Source: Sulfurimonas sp. RIFOXYD12_FULL_33_39
Lineage (GTDB): Bacteria > Campylobacterota > Campylobacteria > Campylobacterales > Sulfurimonadaceae
NCBI GenBank assembly: GCA_001829785.1
Contig: MICF01000001.1
Location: 1 to 64,000, forward strand
DNA: 64,000 nt
Reading direction: 5' to 3'
Part shown: positions 18,586 through 26,776 of the stretch, one piece after another
Position numbering within the stretch: the first letter of the stretch is position 1
Layout: the number at the start of each line of letters is the position of its first letter
Notes under the pieces: model-generated
The model's database searches: none
What the model was told of the DNA's origin: nothing
Seen by the model: the letters and a program-made list of their open reading frames with translations, nothing else
Translations under genes and position numbers: made by a program

Positions 18586-18990
18586 ATGTCGCTTTTATCA
18601 ACCAAGGGGTCTTACGGTTTGGCTGCAATATGCGAACTTACCAAACACAAAGATGATTCTCCGATGCATATTAAAGATATTGCTCAAAATGCAAATATTC
18701 CGCAAAACTATCTTGAGCAGCTGTTAGGAAAACTAAGACGTGCCGGAATCGTAAAGAGCATACGCGGTGCAAAAGGTGGTTACGTTCTTGCAAAAGATCC
18801 AGAAAATATAAAAATACTAGATATTTTAGTAGCACTCGAAGATGAGCTTAAAATTGTGGACAAACAGGTTGATCACCCTGTTATTAATCTATTTTTTGGA
18901 GATATGCAAGATAGCATAAAAGAGCTTTTTGACATAAATATACTTAAGCTTGCAGAATATAAAAATAGATTTTTAAACTATACAATATAA
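18586..18990 (+). CDS. Rrf2-family transcriptional regulator (CymR-like)
   Basis: A 134-residue winged-helix regulator. LLSTKGSYGLAAICELTKH, HIKDIAQNANIPQNYLEQLLGKLRRAGIVKSIRGAKGGYVLAK is the Rrf2 DNA-binding domain with its wing. The cysteine triad that holds an Fe-S cluster in IscR and NsrR is absent; the only cysteine is in helix 1. In that respect it resembles CymR, which controls cysteine metabolism together with CysK. The gene is divergent from the cys operon, which supports local control. AAAGGA lies seven bases before the ATG. That it binds the cys promoter is inferred. Confidence 0.85.
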   Translation: MSLLSTKGSYGLAAICELTKHKDDSPMHIKDIAQNANIPQNYLEQLLGKLRRAGIVKSIRGAKGGYVLAKDPENIKILDILVALEDELKIVDKQVDHPVINLFFGDMQDSIKELFDINILKLAEYKNRFLNYTI

Positions 18991-19006
18991 AATAAACATT
19001 AAGGGT

Positions 19007-19636
19007 TCAAGAACGTTTTAGCGTGTTGTATGAACGGTCTCCTGCATCGCCAAGCCCTGGTATTATAAATTTGTCGCTGTTTAATTTCTCATCTATCTGC
19101 GCTATGTATATATCAATATCCGCATAAGTAGAACTTACGACTTCAAGCCCTTGCGGTGAGCCTATTATGTTTAATGTGATTATCTTTGACGGCTCTCTTT
19201 GTTTAATAAGCTCTATAGCATCAACCATTGAGCCTCCGGTTGCAACCATCGGATCAACCAAAATAACGGTTTTACCTTTGCAATCAGGCAATCTGTCGTA
19301 ATACAAAACGCTTTTATGCGTTACTTCATCTCTCTTCATTCCCAAAAAACCAGCCGACGCTCCGACTAAAAGGTCAACCGCGCTATCTAACATCGGCATA
19401 CCTGCTCTAAGAACCGTTGCAACGACTATATTATCTTCGTCAATAACATTAAAGCTCTCTTTTCCTCTCCATGTAGTAATGCTTTTTTGAACTAATTCAG
19501 AGTTTTTAAGAGCTTCATACATAAGCTGTTTTGTAATTTCTTCAACGGTATGTCTAAAACGAAGTGCATCGCTACTATAATCCCTAAGATGAGTTACGAG
19601 TGTTTTTGTAAGAGGGTTTGAAAGTTCATATATCAT
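19007..19636 (-). CDS. upp: Uracil phosphoribosyltransferase
   Basis: Salvages uracil to UMP using PRPP. The PRPP-binding loop VILVDPMVATGGSMVDA near residue 125 and the uracil-binding IPGLGDAGDRSYNT near the C-terminus are typical. Length (209 aa) is standard. AAAGG precedes the ATG at 19636. It is divergent from the DUF4395 gene and appears monocistronic. Confidence 0.96.
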   Translation of the reverse strand: MIYELSNPLTKTLVTHLRDYSSDALRFRHTVEEITKQLMYEALKNSELVQKSITTWRGKESFNVIDEDNIVVATVLRAGMPMLDSAVDLLVGASAGFLGMKRDEVTHKSVLYYDRLPDCKGKTVILVDPMVATGGSMVDAIELIKQREPSKIITLNIIGSPQGLEVVSSTYADIDIYIAQIDEKLNSDKFIIPGLGDAGDRSYNTLKRS

Positions 19637-19703
19637 AAGTAACCTTTATACTATAAAACAAAATTCTTTTTTTAATTGTACTCTGTTTTTTTCAAGATGG
19701 CAG

Positions 19704-19709
19704 TATAAT
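19704..19709 (+). promoter_or_regulatory. -10 hexamer of the DUF4395 gene
   Basis: TATAAT lies 35 bases before the ATG at 19744, with a GGAG ribosome site in between. Confidence 0.5.
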
Positions 19710-19743
19710 TGCGAAAAAGAGATATCAAAAATTTTGGAGTATA

Positions 19744-20169
19744 ATGAAATCATGTCCTGTCGTATTTAAAAAAGTTGATGAGAACGTCTTAAGAATTTTA
19801 GCAGGATTTATATCTGCACTCGGAATAATATTTATAGCAAGTTCGCAAATCTTTGTTCTATTCCTACTTTTGTACGATTTTTTTGTTCGCGTATTTAACT
19901 GCCATAAAATAAGTCCGCTTTTTTACATAAGCATACTTGCTACAAAGGTTTTAAAACTTAACAAACGCGAAGTCGATGCAGGGCCGAAGGGATTTGCTTC
20001 AAAACTTGGACTGATTCTTGTTTTTTGTGCACTAAGTGCATCTGTTTTAGGATTTTCACTAACTGCGGCAACACTTATAGCAATTCTTGTCATTTGTGCT
20101 CTCTTAGAAGCGCTTTTTAGTTTTTGTATTGGATGTCAAATCTACTTTATCATTAAAAAATTTATGTAG
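19744..20169 (+). CDS. DUF4395 membrane protein
   Basis: A 141-residue membrane protein of the DUF4395 family. It begins with SCPVVFKKVDENVLRILAGF, which has the family's usual N-terminal CP motif, followed by a YDFFVRVFNCHKISPLFY segment, EVDAGPKGFASKLG and a C-terminal FCIGCQIY (CxxC). It is a paralogue of the first cys operon gene, and the three cysteines could form a redox or metal site in the membrane. Function unknown. The downstream convergent gene ends four bases away. Confidence 0.78.
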   Translation: MKSCPVVFKKVDENVLRILAGFISALGIIFIASSQIFVLFLLLYDFFVRVFNCHKISPLFYISILATKVLKLNKREVDAGPKGFASKLGLILVFCALSASVLGFSLTAATLIAILVICALLEALFSFCIGCQIYFIIKKFM

Positions 20170-20172
20170 CTC

Positions 20173-20598
20173 TTAAGAGAGGATTTGTCTTAGCTGCATA
20201 GCAAACCATAGTATTGCTAGATTTAAAAAAAATATCATTAAAGAACTTCCGCGCGATACTATTTTTTGTATTATTGAGCGTTCTTGTTTATGTGTTTTAA
20301 ATGCTATTTTCATATGAATAATGGTTAAAATTGTAATTGCACCGACATAAAAAAGTTTATGACTCATCATGTATCCCAACCGAGATTCATTGATATCAAG
20401 TGTCAATACATCAATTAGGTTAAAATGAAAAAACATAAAAGAACCCGTAGCCAAAAGAACTGCAAGCCATACGCTCTCAAAATAACCGTAAAGCGGTCCT
20501 AAATGCTCATAAGTTTGAGCTTGAGCCTCTTTGCCTTTTAAAAATATTCCAAGTAAAAACAGTAGCAAGGTACCGCCTATCCATGCTGTTGCAGCCAA
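20173..20598 (-). CDS. CopD-like integral membrane protein with unclear start
   Basis: A membrane protein with four hydrophobic segments resembling CopD-family or similar copper/haem-type membrane domains: ILAATAWIGGTLLLFLLG at the start, a SHKLFYVGAITILTIIHMKIAF segment near residue 80, and a last segment near the C-terminus. The first canonical start is a TTG at 20598, but the frame stays open back to 20643 and encodes DIVLYIHILAATAW, which contains the histidine conserved in this family. No ATG, GTG or TTG exists in that extension; an ATT at 20628 preceded by GAAGA is the best alternative. Function is tentative. Confidence 0.6.
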   Translation of the reverse strand: MAATAWIGGTLLLFLLGIFLKGKEAQAQTYEHLGPLYGYFESVWLAVLLATGSFMFFHFNLIDVLTLDINESRLGYMMSHKLFYVGAITILTIIHMKIAFKTHKQERSIIQKIVSRGSSLMIFFLNLAILWFAMQLRQILS

Positions 20599-20738
20599 TA
20601 TGTGTATATATAAAACTATATCTATAATGTTATCTTCTTTAATTGGTTTTTAATTTTTAGATTATATTGTAAAATAGCAACCATACAAATTGTCTTTATC
20701 AAGTTAATTGACAAATTTAAAAAAATCAGGATTTAAAA

Positions 20739-20830
20739 ATGAATAAAATTACAATATGGCACAACCCAAAATGCTTAAAATTGAGCCAAGAGAGCTTATG
20801 AGAACAAAAGAAGAGTTTATAAACTCTTAA
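20739..20830 (+). pseudogene. arsC: Remnant of an arsenate reductase (ArsC/Spx family) gene
   Basis: The ATG at 20739 opens with MNKITIWHNPKC, matching the start of glutaredoxin-type ArsC including its active-site cysteine, and then stops after eight more codons (stop at 20799-20801). In another frame, 20771-20830 reads MLKIEPRELMRTKEEFINS, which matches the central ArsC segment around the conserved arginine (RELLRTKE). About 45 codons between the two and the whole C-terminal part are missing. A CAGG ribosome site is still present. This is best read as a deletion remnant. Confidence 0.75.
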
Positions 20831-21369
20831 GCCTCTTTAGAAGCTTTTTGAACAAAATGACATTCGGTAGTAGAGTATGGGCATGTCTTTGATATGCTCA
20901 GTTCAAACTGCTCCTCTTCTATACCGCCTTGTTTTCTATCATAGTGACGCATTGCCGCTCTAAAGGCAGTAAGAACCATATTTGCACTGTCTTGATGCTC
21001 GGTTGAAACTCTCTCAACCTGCTCGCCTTCGGGCTTTGACGTATCGACTTTCGGTACAGGTATAGCCGCATAACTATCATGTAAATTTTTTTCTAGGTTT
21101 GCAGTAGTTTCAAGAGCACTCTTTATCTCATCGCCTTTTATCATCTCGGTAAAAAGAGAGCCTAAAGTAGTAGTATCTTGAGTTCCGTTTGTACCGAATT
21201 TTACATCGACTATAGACTTCTCGTCTCTTTTGATATACATAATCACATAACTTTTTGTCGCATGGTCTATACCGACTCCGATACAATCCGCATCTTCAAG
21301 CTTGCCGTAATTTTCAGGCTGCATAAGATGTTTTCCTATTTCAGCTTTTAAATCTTTATCTTCGCTCAT
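20827..21369 (-). CDS. NifU/IscU-like scaffold homologue lacking ligand cysteines
   Basis: A 180-residue protein whose N-terminal half follows the IscU/NifU fold: HLMQPENYGKLEDADCIGVG, then VDVKFGTNGTQDTTTLGSLFTEMIKG corresponding to the FKTFGCGSAIASSS...TEMVKG block. The central cluster-ligand cysteine is replaced by threonine and only one N-terminal cysteine remains; another two lie at the C-terminus (KTCPYSTTECHF). It is therefore unlikely to be a normal Fe-S scaffold. GGAG precedes the ATG. The dCMP deaminase gene ends two bases upstream, so they are probably cotranscribed. Confidence 0.7.
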   Translation of the reverse strand: MSEDKDLKAEIGKHLMQPENYGKLEDADCIGVGIDHATKSYVIMYIKRDEKSIVDVKFGTNGTQDTTTLGSLFTEMIKGDEIKSALETTANLEKNLHDSYAAIPVPKVDTSKPEGEQVERVSTEHQDSANMVLTAFRAAMRHYDRKQGGIEEEQFELSISKTCPYSTTECHFVQKASKEA

Positions 21370-21371
21370 TT

Positions 21372-21809
21372 TTATTCTCCAAGTTGTTCAATGCTTACGC
21401 CGTTATCTTTGATAAATTTTGAGATGATAGCGGAGTGGTTGTGTTCGTATGGTTTAAGATATACGATTCTCTTTATTCCGCTTGCTATGATATTTTTGCT
21501 ACATTCACTGCAAGGCTCAAGAGTTACGTATATCGTGGCATCTTCGATACAGATTCCTTTTCTTGCCGCCCAGATTATTGCATTCATCTCTGCATGTATT
21601 TCATAAGTTTTTGACCACTCATGATGATTGGATGTATATTCGCCGTCCCAATGTTCACGGCAGTTTATATATCCGGCAGGTGTGCCGTTATAGCCGGTAC
21701 TTAATATTCTTCCGTCTTTTACAATAACTGCGCCTACTTGTTTTGAGACACACTTTGAAGCGGTAGCTAACTCTTGTGCTATATTTATAAAATTTTTATC
21801 ACTTAGCAT
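21372..21809 (-). CDS. Deoxycytidylate (dCMP) deaminase
   Basis: Zinc-dependent cytidine/deoxycytidylate deaminase of 145 residues that makes dUMP for thymidylate synthesis. Zinc ligands and the catalytic glutamate are in HAEMNAII near residue 72 and PCSECSKNI near residue 99. CVSKQVGAVIVKDGRILSTGYNGTPAG near residue 20 is typical of dCMP deaminase/ComEB. The ATG is two bases after the stop of the SurA-like gene. Confidence 0.92.
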   Translation of the reverse strand: MLSDKNFINIAQELATASKCVSKQVGAVIVKDGRILSTGYNGTPAGYINCREHWDGEYTSNHHEWSKTYEIHAEMNAIIWAARKGICIEDATIYVTLEPCSECSKNIIASGIKRIVYLKPYEHNHSAIISKFIKDNGVSIEQLGE

Positions 21810-21811
21810 CT

Positions 21812-22648
21812 CTACTGGGCATCTCTTATAATTTGGATATCTGCGTTATTTCTTAGTCTTGCAAAATAATCGCTTAAAACCTGCTCTCTTTTTTGAGCCA
21901 TTAGAAGATTTGTTATCTGCTCTTTTAAACTATTGTAGTCTGTTTTTTCATTACTATATGTCTGTTTTAGGTAAAAAGTCGTATAAAAACCCTTTCCTTC
22001 AGAGAAAATCGAAGTAAAGCTGTTTGGCGCTGTTTTTTCCAAAAGCTCTGCTAATTCTGGAGAAATTTTATCATAAGGAAGAGTCTGCTCATCTTTTTTA
22101 ATATCTAGTGAGTAAAATATAGGATTTGTTATTTTTTTTTCAAGTGCCTCTTTGTTTCTTGAGGTATAGATTACTACTTTAAATGCACTCGGATGTAGAA
22201 ATTCTGCTTTGTGCAGCTCATAATACTCTTTTGTTTCATCATCACTGGAAGGCTCCATAGAGGAGTAGGCTATTGCCGCATACAACTTTTGAGACAAAAG
22301 TCTCTCTTTTGTTTTCTCTTTAAACTCTGCAGAATTTAGTCCGCTAGAGTTTCTAACAACTTCATAAAACTCGTTTATATCCATTTTGTTCAAAGATGCC
22401 GTTTTTTTGATTTCATCATAAACATCACTATTTGAGACACTTATTTTTCTCTCGTTTATCTCTGCAACTTCAAGCTTTTTTCTTATTAAAATATCTGTTG
22501 CTATATTAGCACTTGCATTTGTTTTTCGCATCTCTTCTTTGATATCGTAAAGAGTTATGACTTCTCCCTTTACCACGACGCTAACGCCGTTAATCAACTC
22601 TGCACTAAGCAAGGTACCGAGAATAAGGGATAAAAATATTTTATACAT
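21812..22648 (-). CDS. SurA-like periplasmic chaperone / peptidyl-prolyl isomerase
   Basis: A secreted protein of 278 residues with a Sec signal peptide (MYKIFLSLILGTLLSAELIN). The following SVVVKGEVITLYDIKEEMRKTN and helical VRNSSGLNSAEFKEKTKERLLSQKLY segments match the SurA/PpiC N-terminal chaperone domain. The C-terminal region near residues 150-235 looks like a diverged parvulin domain (HPSAFKVVIYTSRN), without a clear catalytic core. It probably aids folding of outer-membrane proteins. It is divergent from gltX. Confidence 0.8.
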   Translation of the reverse strand: MYKIFLSLILGTLLSAELINGVSVVVKGEVITLYDIKEEMRKTNASANIATDILIRKKLEVAEINERKISVSNSDVYDEIKKTASLNKMDINEFYEVVRNSSGLNSAEFKEKTKERLLSQKLYAAIAYSSMEPSSDDETKEYYELHKAEFLHPSAFKVVIYTSRNKEALEKKITNPIFYSLDIKKDEQTLPYDKISPELAELLEKTAPNSFTSIFSEGKGFYTTFYLKQTYSNEKTDYNSLKEQITNLLMAQKREQVLSDYFARLRNNADIQIIRDAQ

Positions 22649-22737
22649 CTGTTTTTCCTATAAATTAAAAATAGTATTTTACCCGCTTTTAACAAATGAT
22701 AGCCTAAAATTCGACAACTATTTTATAAAGGCTTTTT

Positions 22738-24135
22738 ATGATTGTCACTCGTTTCGCACCAAGTCCTACGGGCTATCTACATATCGGCGGCTTAAGAACT
22801 GCTCTTTTTTCATATCTTTGGGCTAGAAAAAACGGCGGCAAATTTCTTCTTCGTATTGAAGACACCGATAAAGCTAGAAACTCGCAGGAGGCTGCAGCGG
22901 CAATACTGAAAGCTTTTGAGTGGCTGGGTCTTGAACATGATGGAGAGATAACCTACCAATCACAAAGAGACGATATTTACGCAATCTACATCAAACAACT
23001 TTTAGACGAAAAGAAAGCCTACAAATGTTACATGTCAAAAGAGGAACTTGCAGAACTTCGTGAAACTCAAATGGCAAATAAAGAACGTACCAAATATAAC
23101 GGCAAATATCGTGATTTTGAAGGAGAAATGCCTGATGACGCAGAGTGTGTTATCCGTATAAAAGCACCTCTTAGCGGCGATATAATCGTTAGAGACGGCG
23201 TAAAAGGCGATATAACTTTTAAAGCAGAAGACATACTTGACGACTTTGTAATAGCTAGAGGAGACGGTTCGCCTACATATAACTTTGTCGTGGCGATTGA
23301 TGATCATTTAATGGGAGTAACGGAAGTTATCCGCGGAGACGACCATCTCTCAAATACACCTAAGCAGATTGTTGTTTACGAGGCTTTGGGATTTGAAGTG
23401 CCTAAGTTTTATCATGTACCTATGATTCATAACTCTGAGGGCAAAAAACTTAGCAAACGTGACGGTGCAACGGATGTTATGGCTTACAAAGAAATGGGCT
23501 ACACTCCCGAAGCTCTGCTAAACTTTTTAGTACGTCTTGGCTGGAGTCACGGGGATCAGGAAATTTTTTCAATGGATGAGATGAGAGAACTTTTCAATCC
23601 AAAAGACATAAATAAATCTGCATCGATTTACAATACCGAAAAACTTGACTGGCTAAACTCTCACTACATAAAAAATAGCCCAAATAACGCTCTTGCAAAA
23701 CTACTTGAGCAGTACGGTTTGGTTCTGACTTCACATGATAAAAAAGAGATTTTACTCGATGCTCTTAAAGAACGTGCAAAAACATTAAAAGAGATGGCAA
23801 CACTTGTAAATGAAATAATTTTGGCTCCGCTGTCTTATGATGAAAAAGCGGTTGAGAAGTCATTTAAAGCAGATGCGATAGAGATTTTAAATGCTTTTAA
23901 AGAAAAAGTAATATCATCAGATGAACTTCATCTGCCAAGCGATTATCATCATCTTATGCAAGAAGTAGTTAACGAGATGGCAATAGGCTTTGGGAAAATA
24001 GGTCAACCTCTACGCGTTGCACTTTTAGGAAAAATGAGCGGCCCGGGACTTGATAGCGTCATGGCGATTATCGGCAAAGATGAAACTATCCTTAGGATTT
24101 CAAACGCCATTGCCGCAAACACTGCTAGTGTGTAA
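22738..24135 (+). CDS. gltX: Glutamyl-tRNA synthetase
   Basis: Class I aminoacyl-tRNA synthetase charging tRNA-Glu (and possibly tRNA-Gln, as many Campylobacterota have two GltX). The HIGH-like motif is HIGGLRTALF at residue 15, the KMSKS-like motif is KLSKRDGAT near residue 240. The length (465 aa) and FAPSPTGYLH start are standard. The stop codon lies inside the first stem of an intergenic hairpin element (24132-24203). Confidence 0.96.
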   Translation: MIVTRFAPSPTGYLHIGGLRTALFSYLWARKNGGKFLLRIEDTDKARNSQEAAAAILKAFEWLGLEHDGEITYQSQRDDIYAIYIKQLLDEKKAYKCYMSKEELAELRETQMANKERTKYNGKYRDFEGEMPDDAECVIRIKAPLSGDIIVRDGVKGDITFKAEDILDDFVIARGDGSPTYNFVVAIDDHLMGVTEVIRGDDHLSNTPKQIVVYEALGFEVPKFYHVPMIHNSEGKKLSKRDGATDVMAYKEMGYTPEALLNFLVRLGWSHGDQEIFSMDEMRELFNPKDINKSASIYNTEKLDWLNSHYIKNSPNNALAKLLEQYGLVLTSHDKKEILLDALKERAKTLKEMATLVNEIILAPLSYDEKAVEKSFKADAIEILNAFKEKVISSDELHLPSDYHHLMQEVVNEMAIGFGKIGQPLRVALLGKMSGPGLDSVMAIIGKDETILRISNAIAANTASV

Positions 24136-24203
24136 AAGGAACTCGTTCCTTTTACTTTGCTAAGGTCGCTCTGCCACTAAAGCTTAATTTCTTACGAAAT
24201 TAG
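24132..24203 (+). repeat. Intergenic double-hairpin element, copy A
   Basis: The first stem has an 11-base arm GTAAAAGGAAC with a two-base loop and a perfect complement (24132-24155). A linker with GCTAAGGTCGCT and CCACTAAAGCTT follows, then a second stem AATTTC-TTAC-GAAATT (24186-24201). A clearly related sequence lies at 60062-60129. The first stem could also end gltX transcripts, though no U-tract follows. Confidence 0.75.
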
Positions 24204-24222
24204 AAATATGTAAGGAAAACAA

Positions 24223-25263
24223 ATGGAACTTATCACTCTTTTTTTTATAGCACTGCTTGAACTTAGCAATGCCATGTCTTTGTATATTCTCTTAGGTTTG
24301 TTGTTTGCGGGTATTTTGCATGAGCTGGTATCCGAATCACTTGTTACAAAGCATCTTGGTCGCGAGAACATAAGTTCAGTTATCAAAGCAACCGTTTTTG
24401 GTATCCCTCTTCCGGTATGTTCATGCGGCGTAATACCTCTTGCCTCAAGCATCAAAAAAAGCGGAGCGAGCAAAGGCTCTACTCTCTCTTTTCTTATCTC
24501 TACACCCATAACCGGAGTCGATTCTATCCTTGCTACATTTGGCATGTTTGGATGGATTTTTACGATTTACAGAGTCGTAACCTCTATGATAATTGCCATG
24601 GTTGCCGGAATATTAACAAATATTTTTGATAAAGATATAGTTCAAAAAGATATAAAACTTACAGAAGAAGAAACCCACTGCTGTTGCTCATCGGAGTCAT
24701 GTTCTACAGATAATAAAAAAACAAAATTCTCATTAACCAAAGCTCTGCATTATGCTTTTGTGGATTTGCTTGAAGATATAGCAAAACCTCTTTTTTGGGG
24801 TTTGATTTTAGGCGCATTGATAACGATAGCCATACCTCAAAATTTAAGCACTATTTTAACAGACAACGCTTGGATATCATACTTTATTGCTATCATTATA
24901 GCCGTACCGATGTATGTTTGTGCAACCGCTTCACTACCTATTGCCGCGGCACTTATGTTAAGCGGAGTTAGTGCGGGTGCTGCTTTTGTATTTTTAAGTG
25001 CCGGTCCTGCCACAAACACTGTTACTATAGGTGTAGTTAAAAAAATGTTAGGTACAAAATCTCTGTATATCTACTTATCAAGTATAATTCTGGGAAGTAT
25101 TATTTTTGGTCTAGGGCTTGATTATATATTTGACATTAACAGCATCGATGTAAAGTCTTTAATTCACACACATGAAGAATCGGGTATTTTAGAGATACTA
25201 AGCAGCATTGTTTTATGGGGGCTTATGCTATTTTTTATAACAAAATCATACTTGAAAAAATAA
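24223..25263 (+). CDS. SO_0444/ArsP-type permease (DUF318)
   Basis: A 346-residue permease with about ten membrane segments. IPLPVCSCGVIPLA near residue 66 is the conserved CxC segment of this family, and ATASLPIAAALMLSG with AGPATNTVTIGVVKK near residues 235-270 forms the second half. A cytoplasmic loop near residue 150 has a Cys/His cluster (ETHCCCSSESC) likely to bind metal. Family members export copper/zinc (SO_0444) or organoarsenicals (ArsP); the cysteine loop favours metal. The arsC remnant nearby is at 20.7 kb and not linked. AAGGA precedes the ATG. Confidence 0.85.
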   Translation: MELITLFFIALLELSNAMSLYILLGLLFAGILHELVSESLVTKHLGRENISSVIKATVFGIPLPVCSCGVIPLASSIKKSGASKGSTLSFLISTPITGVDSILATFGMFGWIFTIYRVVTSMIIAMVAGILTNIFDKDIVQKDIKLTEEETHCCCSSESCSTDNKKTKFSLTKALHYAFVDLLEDIAKPLFWGLILGALITIAIPQNLSTILTDNAWISYFIAIIIAVPMYVCATASLPIAAALMLSGVSAGAAFVFLSAGPATNTVTIGVVKKMLGTKSLYIYLSSIILGSIIFGLGLDYIFDINSIDVKSLIHTHEESGILEILSSIVLWGLMLFFITKSYLKK

Positions 25264-25274
25264 CACAAACTATA

Positions 25275-26663
25275 CTACGATAAACTTTTAAGCGCTTCTA
25301 CGTATTTATCTATATTTTTTAACAATATATCTACTAACTTAGGGTCAAAATGTTTGCCTCTCTCATCTTTAAAAACAACAACAGTATCAGCTATCGACCA
25401 CTCTTCTTTATATACTCGTTTAGACAAAAGAGCATCAAAAACATCAATAATAGCAACAATACGTGCATATATGCTAATATCTTCTCCTTTTAACCCTTGC
25501 GGGTAGCCTGTTCCGTCATATCTTTCATGATGTTCATATGCGATAATAGCAGCAATTTTTAGTATCTCACGTTTTGAATTTTTTAATATACCGTATCCAA
25601 AAAGTGCATGTTCTTTCATATTTTCATACTCTTCTTGCGTTAATTTTCCCGGCTTATTCAAAATAGCATCCGCAATCCCTATTTTTCCTATATCATGAAG
25701 AGGCGATGCTATCTCTATAAGCTTAAGTTGTTCATCGCTTAAACCATACTCTTTTGCAAGCATCCTGCTAAGTACAGCAACGCGTTTAGTATGCATTCTT
25801 GTAGAATTCGAGCGAATCTCCTCTATCTGCCCTACTGCAAGCATTGTCTCTTTTAGAGTCAATTCTATCTCTTCGTTTAAAAGCTCCAACTCTATATTTT
25901 TCTCTTTTAGTTCATTCTCTTTTTCTATAACTGTTTTGTTAAATTTATTTACGCTTGATGCAACATCTTCAAACTCTTTGCTCTCATATTTTTTACTGTC
26001 TATATTTTTATGCGAAAAATATGCCATCCTTGCTTCATCAATAATACTTAAGAGAGGTTTGCTGATATAACGCTCTATTACATGGAACATATTAAAAACA
26101 ACAATCAAAGCAAATAGAAGTAGAGCCGTAACAATCATATAACTGTTTTTTAGTACAAATTTCTGATATGAATCAATATCCATGCCTATTTCTACCGCAC
26201 CCAAAACACTACCGTCTTTTACACGATGACACTGCAGACATTCTGTATTTGCAATGTATGGAACAATAGATTTAACCTTACCGAGCCTGTCGTTCCAGCT
26301 TGTATAAACCTCTTTTTTTTCTAAAATAGCTCTAATATTATCATCTAGTTTTTTCTCAGATAAAGTAGCCTCGCCATACTCTTTTATAACAGCATCGGCG
26401 CGGATTATTTTAATAGTTTTTATATCATGAACAGATGAGATTTCATCTAAAAAATATCCGCGTTTGTCCATTATGCCGGCTTTCATATGTGACGTGAGAC
26501 CTGCTTGTATGATTTCTGCAATTGAATGAATTTTATTTTCTACGATAAACTGAAAAAAAGCTCTGTAGCTTAAGAGTATTATAGAGATAATAACCAGTGT
26601 GGAGACAATAAATACTTGCAGTAAGCGAGTTACCGTTATAGTTTTAATACTTCTCTTTTGCAA
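25275..26663 (-). CDS. Membrane HD-GYP phosphodiesterase with a c-type haem sensor domain
   Basis: A 462-residue signal protein likely to hydrolyse cyclic di-GMP. A first membrane helix (residues 10-32) and a second near 175-195 enclose a periplasmic domain containing CLQCH (CxxCH) near residue 137, a covalent haem site. A cytoplasmic linker and coiled coil lead to an HD-GYP domain with HDIGKIG near residue 320 and HHERYDGTGYP near residue 375, both intact. It could sense redox state or gas ligands. The start is a TTG at 26663 with GAGG upstream. It ends 11 bases from the convergent permease. Confidence 0.9.
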   Translation of the reverse strand: MQKRSIKTITVTRLLQVFIVSTLVIISIILLSYRAFFQFIVENKIHSIAEIIQAGLTSHMKAGIMDKRGYFLDEISSVHDIKTIKIIRADAVIKEYGEATLSEKKLDDNIRAILEKKEVYTSWNDRLGKVKSIVPYIANTECLQCHRVKDGSVLGAVEIGMDIDSYQKFVLKNSYMIVTALLLFALIVVFNMFHVIERYISKPLLSIIDEARMAYFSHKNIDSKKYESKEFEDVASSVNKFNKTVIEKENELKEKNIELELLNEEIELTLKETMLAVGQIEEIRSNSTRMHTKRVAVLSRMLAKEYGLSDEQLKLIEIASPLHDIGKIGIADAILNKPGKLTQEEYENMKEHALFGYGILKNSKREILKIAAIIAYEHHERYDGTGYPQGLKGEDISIYARIVAIIDVFDALLSKRVYKEEWSIADTVVVFKDERGKHFDPKLVDILLKNIDKYVEALKSLS

Positions 26664-26776
26664 ACTGTCGCCTCAAGTTAAAATAGTTTTTCGTTTTTGA
26701 TTATAGGCTTCTTTAGCTTATCTTGTTCTTTTATTATATTTGCTATACTTTTTACAGATTTTAATAGGAGCATATA

